A stretch of DNA of 64,000 bases from Apostichopus japonicus (lineage: Eukaryota > Echinodermata > Holothuroidea > Aspidochirotida > Stichopodidae). Below are positions 1 through 12,400 of this stretch, piece after piece. The DNA lies in the NCBI RefSeq assembly GCF_037975245.1, contig NC_092568.1:10441501-10505500 (forward strand), written 5' to 3'. A program made the position numbers and the translations under genes. Positions within the stretch are counted from its first letter, which is position 1. Every line of letters starts with the position of its first letter. The notes beneath the pieces were generated by a model that searched no databases, had not been told where the DNA came from, and was given only the letters and a program-made list of their open reading frames with translations.

Positions 1-1793
1 TCCAGGATTTTCTAACCCGGGGGGCGCGAATTACTATCTAAGCGGAGCGCCACCATCGGTTGGCGCGGAGCGTACAAGAACATTTTTGGTTTTGATACCC
101 CCAGATCACCGGAAATGGCACTTCTCGGGCTTGAAAATGAGCAACCAGATGTACACTTTTGCCTGAGAAGCAAGTATTTCCCAAAAGTTTTTTCCATCCA
201 TAACCTTTTTGAAGATTGTCACCAGTCACACATCATGTTCGACCTGATTGCATGTCCTATGGATCATTGCTTTTGTAGGTTATTCTACGTCACGGCCCAC
301 AATATCCGAAAGCCCCACCTTTCAAGGTTTTAAGCCCATTACTTGTTGAGAATTTGAAAATTGACTTTTCTCGTGAATAAAATCACTTGAAAACATACCC
401 ATAATGTTGCACAAAATTCAATCTATAGACAACCAATATAGAAAAACCTCCTTGAGCCCCTAACAGACAGGTCCAAATTGAACGAGTAGAGGAAAGTATG
501 ATGACGAATGTTGGTGAGGAAATTTTCGAAAATTCCGACACAGTTAATTTATTGGTGTAGAAATATTAAACCTCTTATAATGGCTTTTACAAAACTTGGT
601 TGAAGGAACAGAAAAATAGCAGATATTTCCGATATCAGGTATATCGAAACCGAACACTTCACTCATAGGCGTCGGTCCCGTAGGAGGCGGGGGCTGCAGC
701 CCCCCCCCCATTTTTTTCGGGCACCTACTGAAAGTAAAATAAATAGCAATGAATAGCTTAAAATGATCTCCTTGGTAATTGAAATAAAGTTGTAAGCTTG
801 GCCGACATTACTACTGTAAAAGAGAGTTTTGACATTGCATGGATCTGTATGGTTTTACTCCATCTACATAAGACATTTGGTTGTTTAGATGGGCATCCGG
901 CGGTATACTGTGCAACTTTGACGGACCGTGCGGTACACGATGCCATACAATGTAATGAGCGATCTTGCCTATATGATATTGGCATCGACATGTTGAATGC
1001 GCGCTTTGCGCGCGAAAAATTTTGGCTTTTTTTTCGGGCAAGTCATTACAGCCCCCAAATCCAATCTGGCTCCTACGCCTTTGACTACACACATTGACAG
1101 TTTTTGAGGCTGTTCATTGTGGAACATGCATTTCAATGCTCATTTGATATGATGTTATATCTGCTCCTTGCTTTACAAATTCGAACAGGCGTGTAGCGAG
1201 TAATTGCCAAGGGAGGGCGAAGCCTGTAGGCAAACTATCTAAGCGAAGCGCCACCACGAGTTGGCGCGAAGCGTACAAGAAAAATTTTGGCCGAAAATGC
1301 CTCCCAGATCGCTGGAAATGACACTTCCCAGGCCTTGTAAGTTGAATCTAAGCATTGTCTATTTTGAAATTACTAGCGATGTCATAAAGAAAATTTGCTC
1401 GGGGGGGGGGGCGCTCGCCCCCTTCCCGAAATGCGTTATGTTCCCCGACGACTCGGTCGAGTTCAAGTACATTAGTGAGAGAGGAAAAACGGAAACGTCA
1501 AAAATGGAGTTGTCGGGGTAAGGGGTAGGGTGAGGCGCACACCCCCTCCGTAATCCTTGATCTGTCACTGGCTACCCTGTGTATCTAATAGGGATCTTTC
1601 TCTTCCCGAGGTCTTGGCTATCTTCTACTCCCTCCTTTTCTCCTTTTTCTCTCTTTTTTCTTTTTCTTTTCCCTTCCTTCCTCTCCTCCTTTTCTTTTTC
1701 CCCTCCTTTTCCCTTTTTTCTTCTCTTTTTTTCTCTCCTCTTTTCCTTACCCGGGGGGCGCGCGCCCCCAACGCCCCCCTGGATACGCACCTG
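1..1793 (-). mobile_element. Composite non-autonomous DNA transposon, copy 1 (inverted, left edge cut by the window)
   Basis: This stretch is the reverse complement of 52463-54677 at recognisable, diverged identity. Its right end is the terminal repeat CCTGGATACGCACCTG at 1778-1793. The left end starts inside the matching terminal repeat, so about 10 bases lie outside the window. A module of roughly 100 bp occurs twice, at about 46-140 and 1222-1337. It carries the phrases GGCGC-AAGCGTACAAGAA and CTAAGCG-AGCGCCACCA. A pyrimidine-rich tract lies at 1622-1750. No transposase is encoded; the open frames here are short and unrelated to one another. The CAGG-type ends are of the hAT kind, but no target-site duplication can be read because the left flank is missing. 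At about 670-705 it has the empty version of the site that carries a nested insertion in copy 2. Confidence 0.8.
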
Positions 1794-1816
1794 TATATAG
1801 CGTTTTGCTTTTATTC

Positions 1817-2750
1817 ATTAAACCTCTCTAAACTTACGAATTTATGGTAAAGTGATGTTGTTAATACATCCACGGATATGTTATTGTCATAACATAGGTT
1901 CCACCTTAAAACATGCTATTATCATTTATTGTTGTAAACTTAATTTCTGACTGTTTATCTCAGTTTTGAAGGATTTTAGACTCCACCTTAGCCGTGTAGA
2001 AGTCAGACTGTCAGAGATAAACGTCTGGGTGCCTTTTTATCATCTGGAACAATTTCGTGAAACTTCATTTGAACCTCAAATTAACACTTTTGTAATCCTA
2101 TAGCCTTGCGCGGTTTATTCATTTCTGATGGAAATTTGTTATATGTCCCTAACAATTTCAAATCTAGGGCAAAAGGTTGTTCAGTTTGCATTTCTGGCTG
2201 AAGGTATTGTCCTAACATAGGATCTTCTAATGTAAATTGTTATTATTATTATTATAATTATTATTAAATTACCATTATTATTATTATAAACAAAAGTTTT
2301 TATTGCAACTCTCAGTTCGAATGAGTTTAGACTCTACAGTAACCGTTTAGAAGTCAGAGATGAACGTATGAATGCCTTATTTGTAATCCGAAATAATTTC
2401 GTAAAACTTCATTTTGAACCGGCCTCAAATAAACAGTTTTGTAAGGATATATTTAGCCTTGTGGTTCTATTCCTTTCTGATGTAAATTAACAAAATTTTA
2501 AATCTCTCTAAAAATAAAAATCTAGGGTAAAGTGATGTATTAAATACTTCCATGGATAAGTTATTGACATAGCATAGGAAGCCTCCCTAAAACAAGATAC
2601 TATAATTAGACAGATAAGTTTTAATTTTTTTCCCTCTCACATCGAAGGAATTTAGACTCCATCGTAGCCATTCAGAAGTCATAGATAAACGTCTCAATGC
2701 CTTATTTGTATTCCGGAATAACTTCGTAAAACTTAATTTGGGTCCTTACT
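1817..2750 (+). repeat. Three diverged direct repeats of about 335 bp
   Basis: A recognisable block with the words TTTAGACTC, GAAGTCAGA and AAACTTCATTT recurs near 1975, 2322 and 2651. A second block (CTCTCTAAA, GGTAAAGTGATG, TGACATAG/TCATAACATAG) precedes it near 1817 and 2500, with a weaker version near 2155. Spacing is about 330-345 bp. An ATT-rich microsatellite sits at 2238-2290. No open frame is conserved between units. This is an old tandem or segmentally duplicated repeat with no visible function. Confidence 0.6.
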
Positions 2751-5700
2751 CACCTTCCCCACCGTGCAGACTATGCCCCCCCCCCACCCCTCTCCCGCTT
2801 CAATATGTGCCAACCAAGTTCTTGTGTACAAGCACGTCACAAATTACAAGACCCATGCAAGTATGGTGCACTTCGTAAATTGCATACACCCCTCCTTTAA
2901 TTCCTGCGCCCCCTTCCCCTACTCAGAATTCTGGTTACAAGTCTGAGACTACCCTGGACAAAAATCCGTGACCTCTGCAACCCCACCGCGGAACCTTCTG
3001 GCATGGCGGTCTTCAATTTTGAGCATTGATAACAAGCTAGCATATCCGGTAATAGCTAGCAATCCGTTGTACACCAATCTGGCCTTACGAACTATGAATC
3101 ATCCTTCCCTGGAAATAAAATTCACATCGCTAGACTGTCGGAGCAATCTGCAATTTGAACGTTAAAGTCAGACATCTGGTATTCCTTTACCTTCATTTTA
3201 GCTTAAATGTATGGGAATGTACGACATAAACTCGTTTTTGTTCACTTTGGTCAAACGAAGTTGTTGGGACATTGGTGAACTTCGTTACTCAGTAGGCGCA
3301 ATGTAGAATACTGTTAAACGTATTAGCAGCATGCAATAGGTTACAATAAGTCTTAAGTTCATAATATTACTATTACAATACAAGTAGGTTGGACGTAATA
3401 TAGGCAACGTCATTGCTGTATAACTAGTGTTACTGTTAGTGTAACATGTGTTTCTATATAACAATAATTTCGTGATAGCCTAACTTAAGTCTTTATAGTG
3501 CATTGTAGTGTACTCATACATATATGGTTAAGTGGGGGAATTAAGTGTTAATTCTTCTACGCACTACTGGTATAGCTTGTCAAACAGCTTACTAGGCCTA
3601 TACTGGAATTGCATTGGTCTTACTGGTTAGTCCTAACAGCTTTAGTATTGTACTGTAGGCCAACTACTAAGTACTAGTACTACCAGGCCTAGCACTTGTA
3701 TTTGAACTGCTCATGCATTGTACAAAAATATAGCAGATAATATGACAGATTTAGTTGTTCTACATGTCACCAAAAAAAAGGCATAAGTAGATGAGTACCA
3801 AAACATGCAACACATCCACTAAGGATGTGGCCTAACCCACTATAGTCCAGTGCCTGACTCTGTTAGTTTGTCCCTGCGATAAGTATTTTCCATCCCATCT
3901 TTGACCCAGAATATTCTGAATCCAGCAATACTGGATTAATGACAGGAATCCCCATTAGCACTGAACTGCTTGAAAATTCAATATTGGCAACACTATTTTA
4001 CTTCAAGATCAAGTTTATAAATCTTTGGAACCAGCTTCAAAATATCATGACATGTATTGCTTTAATACAACATAACCTCTGTTGCAAAACTATAATTTGT
4101 GAACATTCTAATTACCTTACTACTGTACAGTAGGCCTACATGCTATTTCAACAGAAACTGCAACCCTGTAAGCCTACATATTCATACTTACTACTTAGTA
4201 ATTAAGTATATTGTAATAATTGTGCAAATGAAAGTACACCAAGTGAAAAGAGATTGTAGCAGCAATGTTGAAGTTCTGTTTGAATTGGAATATACAATTT
4301 TTATTGCTAAAAGTATAATAATATGCTTGCTTTATGGTGTTTAGAATTATTTGCGATAATACCAGTATATATTTAGAAAATAGAGGTTTTACCTAAAATT
4401 CATCTCATTTTCATAGCACTTGAAAATTACTGTTTATTTGATTCTTTAACAGGATTCCAGCCGAAAGCTTTTTATGGTTTATGTCTGAAGCAACTTTGTG
4501 TCATCTGAAATGAGGCAGGATTGAATCTTTTGCTTGGAACTTTTGTGGAAATGTTGTACAAGTTGTAAGTTCTAATTGGTGCTACATTATGTATACTGTA
4601 TTTGTTGTAGTGCTGATAGTCGTAATTGATTAATCGCCAGTAGTTGTGATTCCACTTTGGAAGTTCAGTTAATCGCGCTCAAAACCTAAGTTGCGATTAC
4701 TCGACTACAAGCTAGCACTACACATAATCTGCATTTGAAAAATAGCCTAACCTATCAAAAACAACACTAAAGCCTAGCCTAGAGCGTTTGGCCTATGCTC
4801 GAAATGTAAAGTATTGTATTTCATGAATAAGTTTATGTACAGTTTTCATGGACCCCTGTGACCAGCTAGCTAGCACTGTGCTATGTTAAAAACCGATAAA
4901 CACCTGCTCCTGTTAGATTCTTTTGGTTGCTTGTCAGTAAGGCTTGTTCTGCAGTGAAACATTCAGTCCTAGCAATGTTTGATCATTGCACATAATCGCA
5001 AATTCGTAGGTCAATAATCTTTTACGAATGCCAAAGTATTTGCCATTTCTTCAAACATGTTTATAACTACTTCATTACTGGCCTGGTTCACATTTATCGG
5101 ATGTCTGATCGAGTGTGTCACGTCGTTTGCGGGGTAGTTTAATTTCAGTTTGCAAAATATGTGCCTGCTATCGCGCTAGGCTAGAGCCTAGCCTAGAACG
5201 TTGAACGTCCTTCTACAGAAAACTCTTGCATCCTGATCATTACACCGCTATGAGGTGTTACATCTATTCATTGTTTGCGCGTTAGCTTTTATTAGTGCTA
5301 ATAGTTGTAGTAGCCTCGTAGATTCAATCGAAAGTTTTTGATTTACTATGAAGGGATTTAAATAAAAATGGTTGTAGATTGAAAGTCGTTCACCGTTTTT
5401 GTTTGGTAGATGTTTTGACATGATATAGACACCACACATTAAGACACGAAAGAACAAATAAAGACAGTGCACCATAGAGAAAGATTTGTTTAAAACTATT
5501 TCTGCAATGTAAAAATGACAGTGATGACATCATAACTGTAATTGAGTAATTGCATTAATTGCGAACAGAGCTATGGGATTAATCGGCTACAAAAGAAAGA
5601 GTCAACCATCAGTACTAGTTTGTTGTACATTTAGTTTCGCTCAGCGAAATTGGCCAAACAACCTACAGGTATGCAGTAAGTGCTATGGGTGACAAAGAGC

Positions 5701-6382
5701 TCTTCTGAGGATAATCAAGTGGTTGTATACTGTGTTCTGCCTGGCATAGTAAGGCTGGTGAATTTGGTTCTTTGGTCATGTAAATACTAAGGTCATTTAT
5801 TCATAAATAGTCTACATCAAACACTAATGTATATGTTTGCATAAATTTGAATATATCCCGTCCAGGTTTTGCATAGCACACATGTGATACAGACAAGGTA
5901 CTCCTCCCATAAATATCAACAATGCAACCGATTACCAATGGAACCGACAATTCTAGAATCCACATCTTTGAAAGAATTCATGAAAAATTAAATCAGAGGA
6001 AAACATGGCAATTGTGCATTTTTTTTCTTCCTGAAAATGTAATTTCTTAGGTAAACTACACTTCAGTTCTCCTCTTGGTACATGATTTTCAATGAAGGTT
6101 TGCCCAGAGAGATAAATGTTGTATTCATTTGTTTTCGTTGGGGTCATGCCATGTGAATGGAATTGGGCAGGACAAATGCATGATAGTACAGTACCCATTT
6201 TTGGTAGGGTTGATTCTTGCGGGACAATATCTGCGTTAGAGATGTTAAACATTTCTAACATGCGTATAATAATTTGATTTCACTTATTACCTTGTTAGGT
6301 TTCTCATTCTTTGTATTCTGAAGCAGATTCAACAATGCTCGTTTTCAAGATTTCATAAAAATCTCTTTTGAAATATTTCTAG
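2751..6382. other. Intergenic or intronic sequence with no recognised gene
   Basis: Only short open frames occur here and none resembles a known family. I looked for exons of an FHA domain, expected upstream of the CEP170-like exons, and found none. The stretch may be an upstream intron of that gene or its 5' flank. C-rich runs lie at 2775-2800. Confidence 0.5.
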
Positions 6383-6449
6383 CTAGATGACTTTCCCACA
6401 ATGGCCTCCAATGGAGAGAAAAACCCAAGGGATAGAAAATCAAACTCAG
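6383..6449 (+). CDS. CEP170: CEP170-like exon 1 of the visible part (internal exon or alternative start)
   Basis: The acceptor ATTTCTAG ends at 6382 and the donor CTCAG/GTAAGG follows 6449. The exon reads LDDFPTMASNGEKNPR then DRKSNS, with one base left over that joins the two bases opening the next exon to make a glutamate codon. An in-frame TAG immediately precedes 6383, so an unspliced transcript could only start at the ATG at 6401, whose context ACAATGG is favourable. Either this is an internal exon following FHA exons upstream of the window, or it starts a short isoform without FHA. The region is not strongly conserved, so the assignment rests on splice signals and phase. Confidence 0.6.
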
Positions 6450-9400
6450 GTAAGGTTGCCTTATTTTCTCTTTGCATTACCATGGCTCTTCATTATCTTG
6501 TTTCTTGTTTTCATTATTTATTTTCCCCAATATTTGTTTTTATATAATCATTACTGCAGGGTAAATTTACAAGAGATTTGACTGTTTTGTTAAGTACATA
6601 GTAGAATATCCAATGTTGTGTTTCTTTATACTAGAGTACATCACTTATGGAGTTCTCTTTGAGCTGACCTTTCTGTGGAGCACTTTGCCAACTATAGTCC
6701 AAGTCTGCATATTTTCACCTGCCTAAACATAGCTTAAATGCATCCTCTGAATAATAAGTCTGTAGAACAGCTTGTTCATGCATTCATTTACAAGTAATAT
6801 TGACTATTGTAATGATTTGTTGCATTGTGGGTTACCACGGACCATGTTACTGAAGCTACAGCGTATCTAGAATTGAGCTGCTAGACTACTTACTAGGATG
6901 CCTTAAACATTTAAACATAAGCCCCACACTTTTACCAACTTCATTGGTTGCCCATGGAGCAGAGAGTTATTTTTAAGGCACTTTGTATTTTTTATCATGC
7001 CCATGCTAACAGGCTCTCCTTATATTAAAGACATTGAAGACTCGCCCCAAACCGCATGTAAAAGTTAACTTTCCGTTGCTTGTAAATGACGTTTTTTTCG
7101 TGTCGCTACAAAATGCAGACACTAATGAAACGTGATACCTTGTGATCATTTATCTAGACCTGAGATATCCATCGCTGCTATGTACACTGTGTTGTGGGTA
7201 TTGACCGTAGCTGCATGTATTGACTGTACACTAGTGTCTAATTACCGACGGTAGCAAGCTGTGTGTGTATTTTCTGGGATCAATGGTGGTGTCTAACACT
7301 TCTGTTACACCTCATTCGAAACTAGGTCAGATTACCGGCATCAGACGTTTCTTTGTGCGTGAGTCTTCACTCCCTTTAAGGAGCTCTTTCTTTATAATCT
7401 TCAGGTATCATACTGGTTTAAATCCTCTTCCAGCCCAATCTTTTTTCTTTTGCTTTTTCAAATCTTTTCTGGCTTGATTAAGAAGTAAATTGATAACCCC
7501 TTGTTATTTTCTTTTGTAGAGAGGCAAAAGCAAAGACATGACCCTCCAGTCATCATATACAGGAGGGAGCCCTCCGAGCCTACCGAGAGGGAAGCCGCAG
7601 CCGCAGAGGCCGACCAAGAACCAGAGATAACGCTAACGGTGGAGAGCGAGAAGCACACAGGGTTTTCAATCGAGTTCAGCGACAGTCACTCGCCGAAGAT
7701 GGCTAAGAAAGAATCGCTGAGCGATTTTGTACCAAAGTCGCTGAAGGAGAGGATGGCGGAGAGTAGCCGTCTCGCAGAGGAGAGGCGGGCGATCAGGATG
7801 AGCAGGAGTAAGAGCCAAGAATTTGTCAAGGTGAGGAGGCTAGACACCGTTTATTTGAAGTTCTGTCAAATTTGTATCATTCATTATGCTCTGACCAGTA
7901 CAGTATCGCGCTTTACCTTAAGGCCGTATATTCACCGGTCTGAGCATTACGAAAGATGTTTAATACTCGGGGTTTAAATGTAGACATGTAGGAAATCAAA
8001 TTTGTGCAGTTTCTGTGCCTTAATTGCATTGTGTTAAAAGTTAATTGTGGTAGGTGGATCAACTGTAGAGCCTGAACACATATTACCAAAGCAAAAAAGT
8101 CACAAAACTGTCACTGGGTGATAAATATGAACAGTGGATGTAAAATTCTTTAGTTGTTATTAAATATCTTGTGTGGTGTATGAGAAAACTTGTCAAAAAG
8201 TTACACGCACTGGTGGAAACAAATTTATGGTGTGTTGTTTCTCTTGCAGCCTCTTGCAGGAATTAGATGCAATGAAAACGTATTAAAGATTAACAACTGG
8301 AGAATGTGTGTACTAGGGTATATTAGAGGAAATCAGATTTTCCAGTGCAGTGTTGTTGTATAAGTACTGTAGTGTTATGTAACACTACAGTAAATATTTC
8401 TTTCTGAACATCCACTATGATTGTCAGCTCATAGAATGCAACACTGTGTATGCTAGGTTCAGTATGCAAATTGAAAGGAGAGGAAACGAAGGAAAAAGGT
8501 ACCCCATGTTGATTCCTAGAGTAAAGTTGTAGTTGAAGGTACTAACAAAGTAGTATCATACATTGAAATAGCACACTTTTAGTACTAAACCAGTTATTTA
8601 CTTGGGATGTCCCAAAAGATTTTCTGGCAATGTTTTGCCAAAAGGACTGAGTATTCCTTCAAAGCATTGGGGTACAGGGGAGGGGCAAACACCTCCCCAA
8701 TTGATAAAATTTGATAAAATGGAGGCCGCTTGGATACAAAAATATTGTGTGCTATATTTTGCAACTTTTGAAAAAATGTTGAAGAATTTTTGACTGTTTA
8801 GGCTCTACTTTATCTATATACTGTACAAGAGGAATTTCTGTAATATTCTATATCCCAGTGGGGCACTGAGCCCCCCTAATTATTTTCTGGGCGGGGGGAG
8901 GGGGTTGAAACCCCCTCAACAGTATACATTGTTGTGGCCCTGCTCGAAAGAACATGAAAAGTGATGATCCCATGAAATTCACCTACATCTTTTGTTCTTA
9001 CTAACTGACCTAAATCAATATTTAAATCTTTAGAATTGATCCTGATAACTTGTGTGTAGCCCAGGCGTTTTGTCAAATTAAGTCCTTACAACCACAGGAC
9101 ATAAAGGAAATCGCAATTTTTTATTAATAGTGACACATTTTCTGCATTATTTGAATGGAAGTTTTTTTCACAATTAATGCTATCTACTAAACTCTTCTGC
9201 AATAGAATCATATTAATATCTAATATTTTGTATCAAAAACTTTGCCAAAAGGAAAGTAAACATTTCGTGGCTAAATGTTTGTCAACGTGCATTTCAGAAA
9301 TATTCTGATTGTAGATACATGTGTCCACGGCCTGGCTCCAGATTACCTTACTGATATTACTATTCTAATGAGATATAGCCATTCGTACAGAACTAGATCT

Positions 9401-12400
9401 AGCTGCTCTAAACATGTTTCACTTGCTCCTGTTAGATCTGGGAATGGTAAAAGGTCCTTTAAATTTTCTGGAGGCAGGTCGTGGAACAGTCTTCCCCCAA
9501 ATTTGAAATGCTTGCCAAATGTTAATATTTTTAAACGCAATATGAAAACTTATATATTGTTTAGATGTCTGATATTTGTTTGTCTATCTTTCTGCCATCC
9601 TTTTTGTGCTTTTGGATGTTAATCATGTTTCTACTGCATTATATTGTATATGTATTTTGTATTGAGGGCTTCTCTGGAAAGCAGTGTTTCTGCACTGAGC
9701 AGGACTACCCTCATTAAAGATGACAATAATAAAATTGAACAAAAGAAAACAGCTGCTCTAGACCCCATTCTGCTTAGATCTTATGCAGTCATTTTGTGAT
9801 GCAGTTTTAATTTTCAGTTTTATTTGTGTTGTATTCTTCTTCTTCTTTCCAGTCACCTCGAGAATCTCCGACATCGCACAAGAGGATGAAAGATCTGTGG
9901 GGAAGTGCCAACTTCAAAAATGCATCAAAGTTATCGACAGATCCGGAACCCAATAGTTATTCAGGTTCCGTATATAATCAATTTTTCTTTTCTTTGGGGG
10001 TTGGAGGGGGGTGCCTGATTCTCCTTGTTTTCTAAGTTCTGAGTATTTGAGAATTGATTATTGGCAGGCAAGGAGAAGACATTTCAGAAAGAAGTTTGTA
10101 ATTATTTCGGGTGACAATTTAATAATGCAGTAATAGCATGGAGTAGAGATAGTAATAATGGGGGCTGAATGGAATGAGTGAGACCAAAGGCTATGGTATA
10201 ATATTTGCTCTAGTGACATATGGCTATTGCCAGATGTTGCCACGATATTGTTGTTAACTGATGATAAAAAGGAACATCTTTAAGAATTTATCTGGTCCTT
10301 GTAGGTCAATTCAGAATGTAAGAAATTTTATGTGAATGCTGCTTGGTTTTTAAATAAAATTGGTTGACAAAATATTTAATTTTTAATATATTTAATTGGT
10401 TGACAAAACTGGTTATCAAAATATTTAATTGGTTAACAAAACATCGGCTTCGGCTTCCTTATTGGAGTTCTTCTTTTTATCATGAATCTACTTACTAAAA
10501 TGGGAGACAAAATATCAACTGTAACCAAAAAATATCCCCCTTTGTTTCAAACATCAAATGTCAGTATATATGTTCTCAATTGTAAACAAAATGTTTCTAC
10601 TTAAAGATCTTGACAAAAGAAGAAAAAGTCAGGGTGAAACATCAGACAGTTTCAAAGAAAATTCTTTGCCGAAGTCCAAGAAGTCGGCCGGGCAGTCCAG
10701 CCCTGCAGTGGTGACGTTCGATAACAACGGGGACAACGTGAGCGAATCGGGAACTTACACGATAGACAGCGATAACCCCTCCAAAGATGTGATGGAAGCC
10801 CGTGAGAACATAGAGGAAGTGTTTGGCATCGCAAAAGATGAGACCAGTGATGCGGATACGGACAAAGACGTCTCAGATGAAGAGATTGCAGAGCAAGTCG
10901 TGGAGAACAAGGTGAGAAGGAAAAATTATAGGAAAGCCTTCCGATTAAAATTGATCACTGGGTATCATACTTGGGAAGTTGTTAACTTTAATTGGGGCAG
11001 AAGATAGAATGGATGTCTTTACCTTAAGTAAGGAATTTAATTATAGTATGAATAACATTTTAGTAAGAGGTTATTACATGCCTTTGATGATATTAAGCAC
11101 CAATCTATAAAGTGGACTTTATTTGCAATCGTAAATGAATGTGAGGGCCTCTTTTTTTGATGTGCTAGTTTTTTATTGCAATCATTTATACCCATGTCTT
11201 CTAGGTGCCACCATACTTCTGTCTCCCCTCAGAGAAGCATGCCTCGATTCTGTAACACACAAAATTCTTGACTCACTCCCTTCTCTTCCCCACCCCCCTG
11301 TTCCTACCCCAGCCATGATTTCCTGGTGACCATTGCTTGTATAAGGTAAAGTTTCAAAAGAGAGCAAAATATGTATCTACTGCTGTATCCTGTATCTATC
11401 TGCTGCTGTATCCTGTATCTATCATGTATCCACTGCAAAAAGCCTGTGTAGGTAAATTTATGACAGTTGGAGGGCCTGATGTTTCAATACTTATTCGCAG
11501 GGAAACTTTTGAAGACAAAGATAGAAATTTGCACCTGAAACAAATGCTTTGTATACTTCACAGATAAGAAAGAAACCTAATGGAGTTACTGGAAAGGAAA
11601 AGTGGATCGAGCAGTGGGCAAGCACGGCTGCCAAACGGGGGAATGACGAAGATAATCACGTTATGCATATTTCAGAAGGTCACGGAATCAGCTACAACAT
11701 TGATCTATCTCCAGGTAAAAGCCTTCAGGAGGAATATTCCATGCTTGATGACAAAACTAGACAGATAAAAGCTTGAGAAGTGAAAGGGATGAACAGTCAC
11801 ATGTTTTCCATGAGTAATTACAAAACTAGGGAGATAAATCTTGAGAAGTGAAAGGGATAAACAGTCACAGATAATATGTTTTCCATGAGTAATTACAAAA
11901 CTAGGGAGATAAAGCTTGAGAAGTGAAGGGATAAACAGTCATAGATTAACATTTTCCATGATTGATGGCAAAACTAGGGAGATAAAGCTTGAGAAGTGAA
12001 AGGGATAAACAGTCATAGAAAATATGTTTTCCATGAGTAATAACAAATTGAAAATTGAAAGAGATAAACCGTCATAGATAATATGTTTTCCATGAGTAAT
12101 GACAAAACTAGGGAGATAAAGCTTGAGAAGTCAAAGGGATAAACAGCCATAGATAATATTTTTACCATGATTGATGACAAAACTAGAGCGATAAAAGTTG
12201 AGAAGTGAAAGGGATAAACAGTCACATGTTTTCCATGAGTAATTACAAAACTAGGGAGATAAATCTTGAGAAGTGAAAGGGATAAACAGTCACAGATAAT
12301 ATGTTTTCCATGAGTAATTACAAAACTAGGGAGATAAAGCTTGAGAAGTGAAGGGATAAACAGTCATAGATTAACATTTTCCATGATTGATGGCAAAACT

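Noticed and set aside
1572-1850. Lys/Arg/Glu-rich or Phe/Leu/Ser-rich frames at 1572-1850 and 52437-52739
   Set aside because: They translate the purine/pyrimidine tract of the composite transposon.
5953-6261. Minus-strand open frame of 102 residues just before the CEP170-like exons
   Set aside because: No recognisable motif, no splice or promoter context; composition is like other random frames here.
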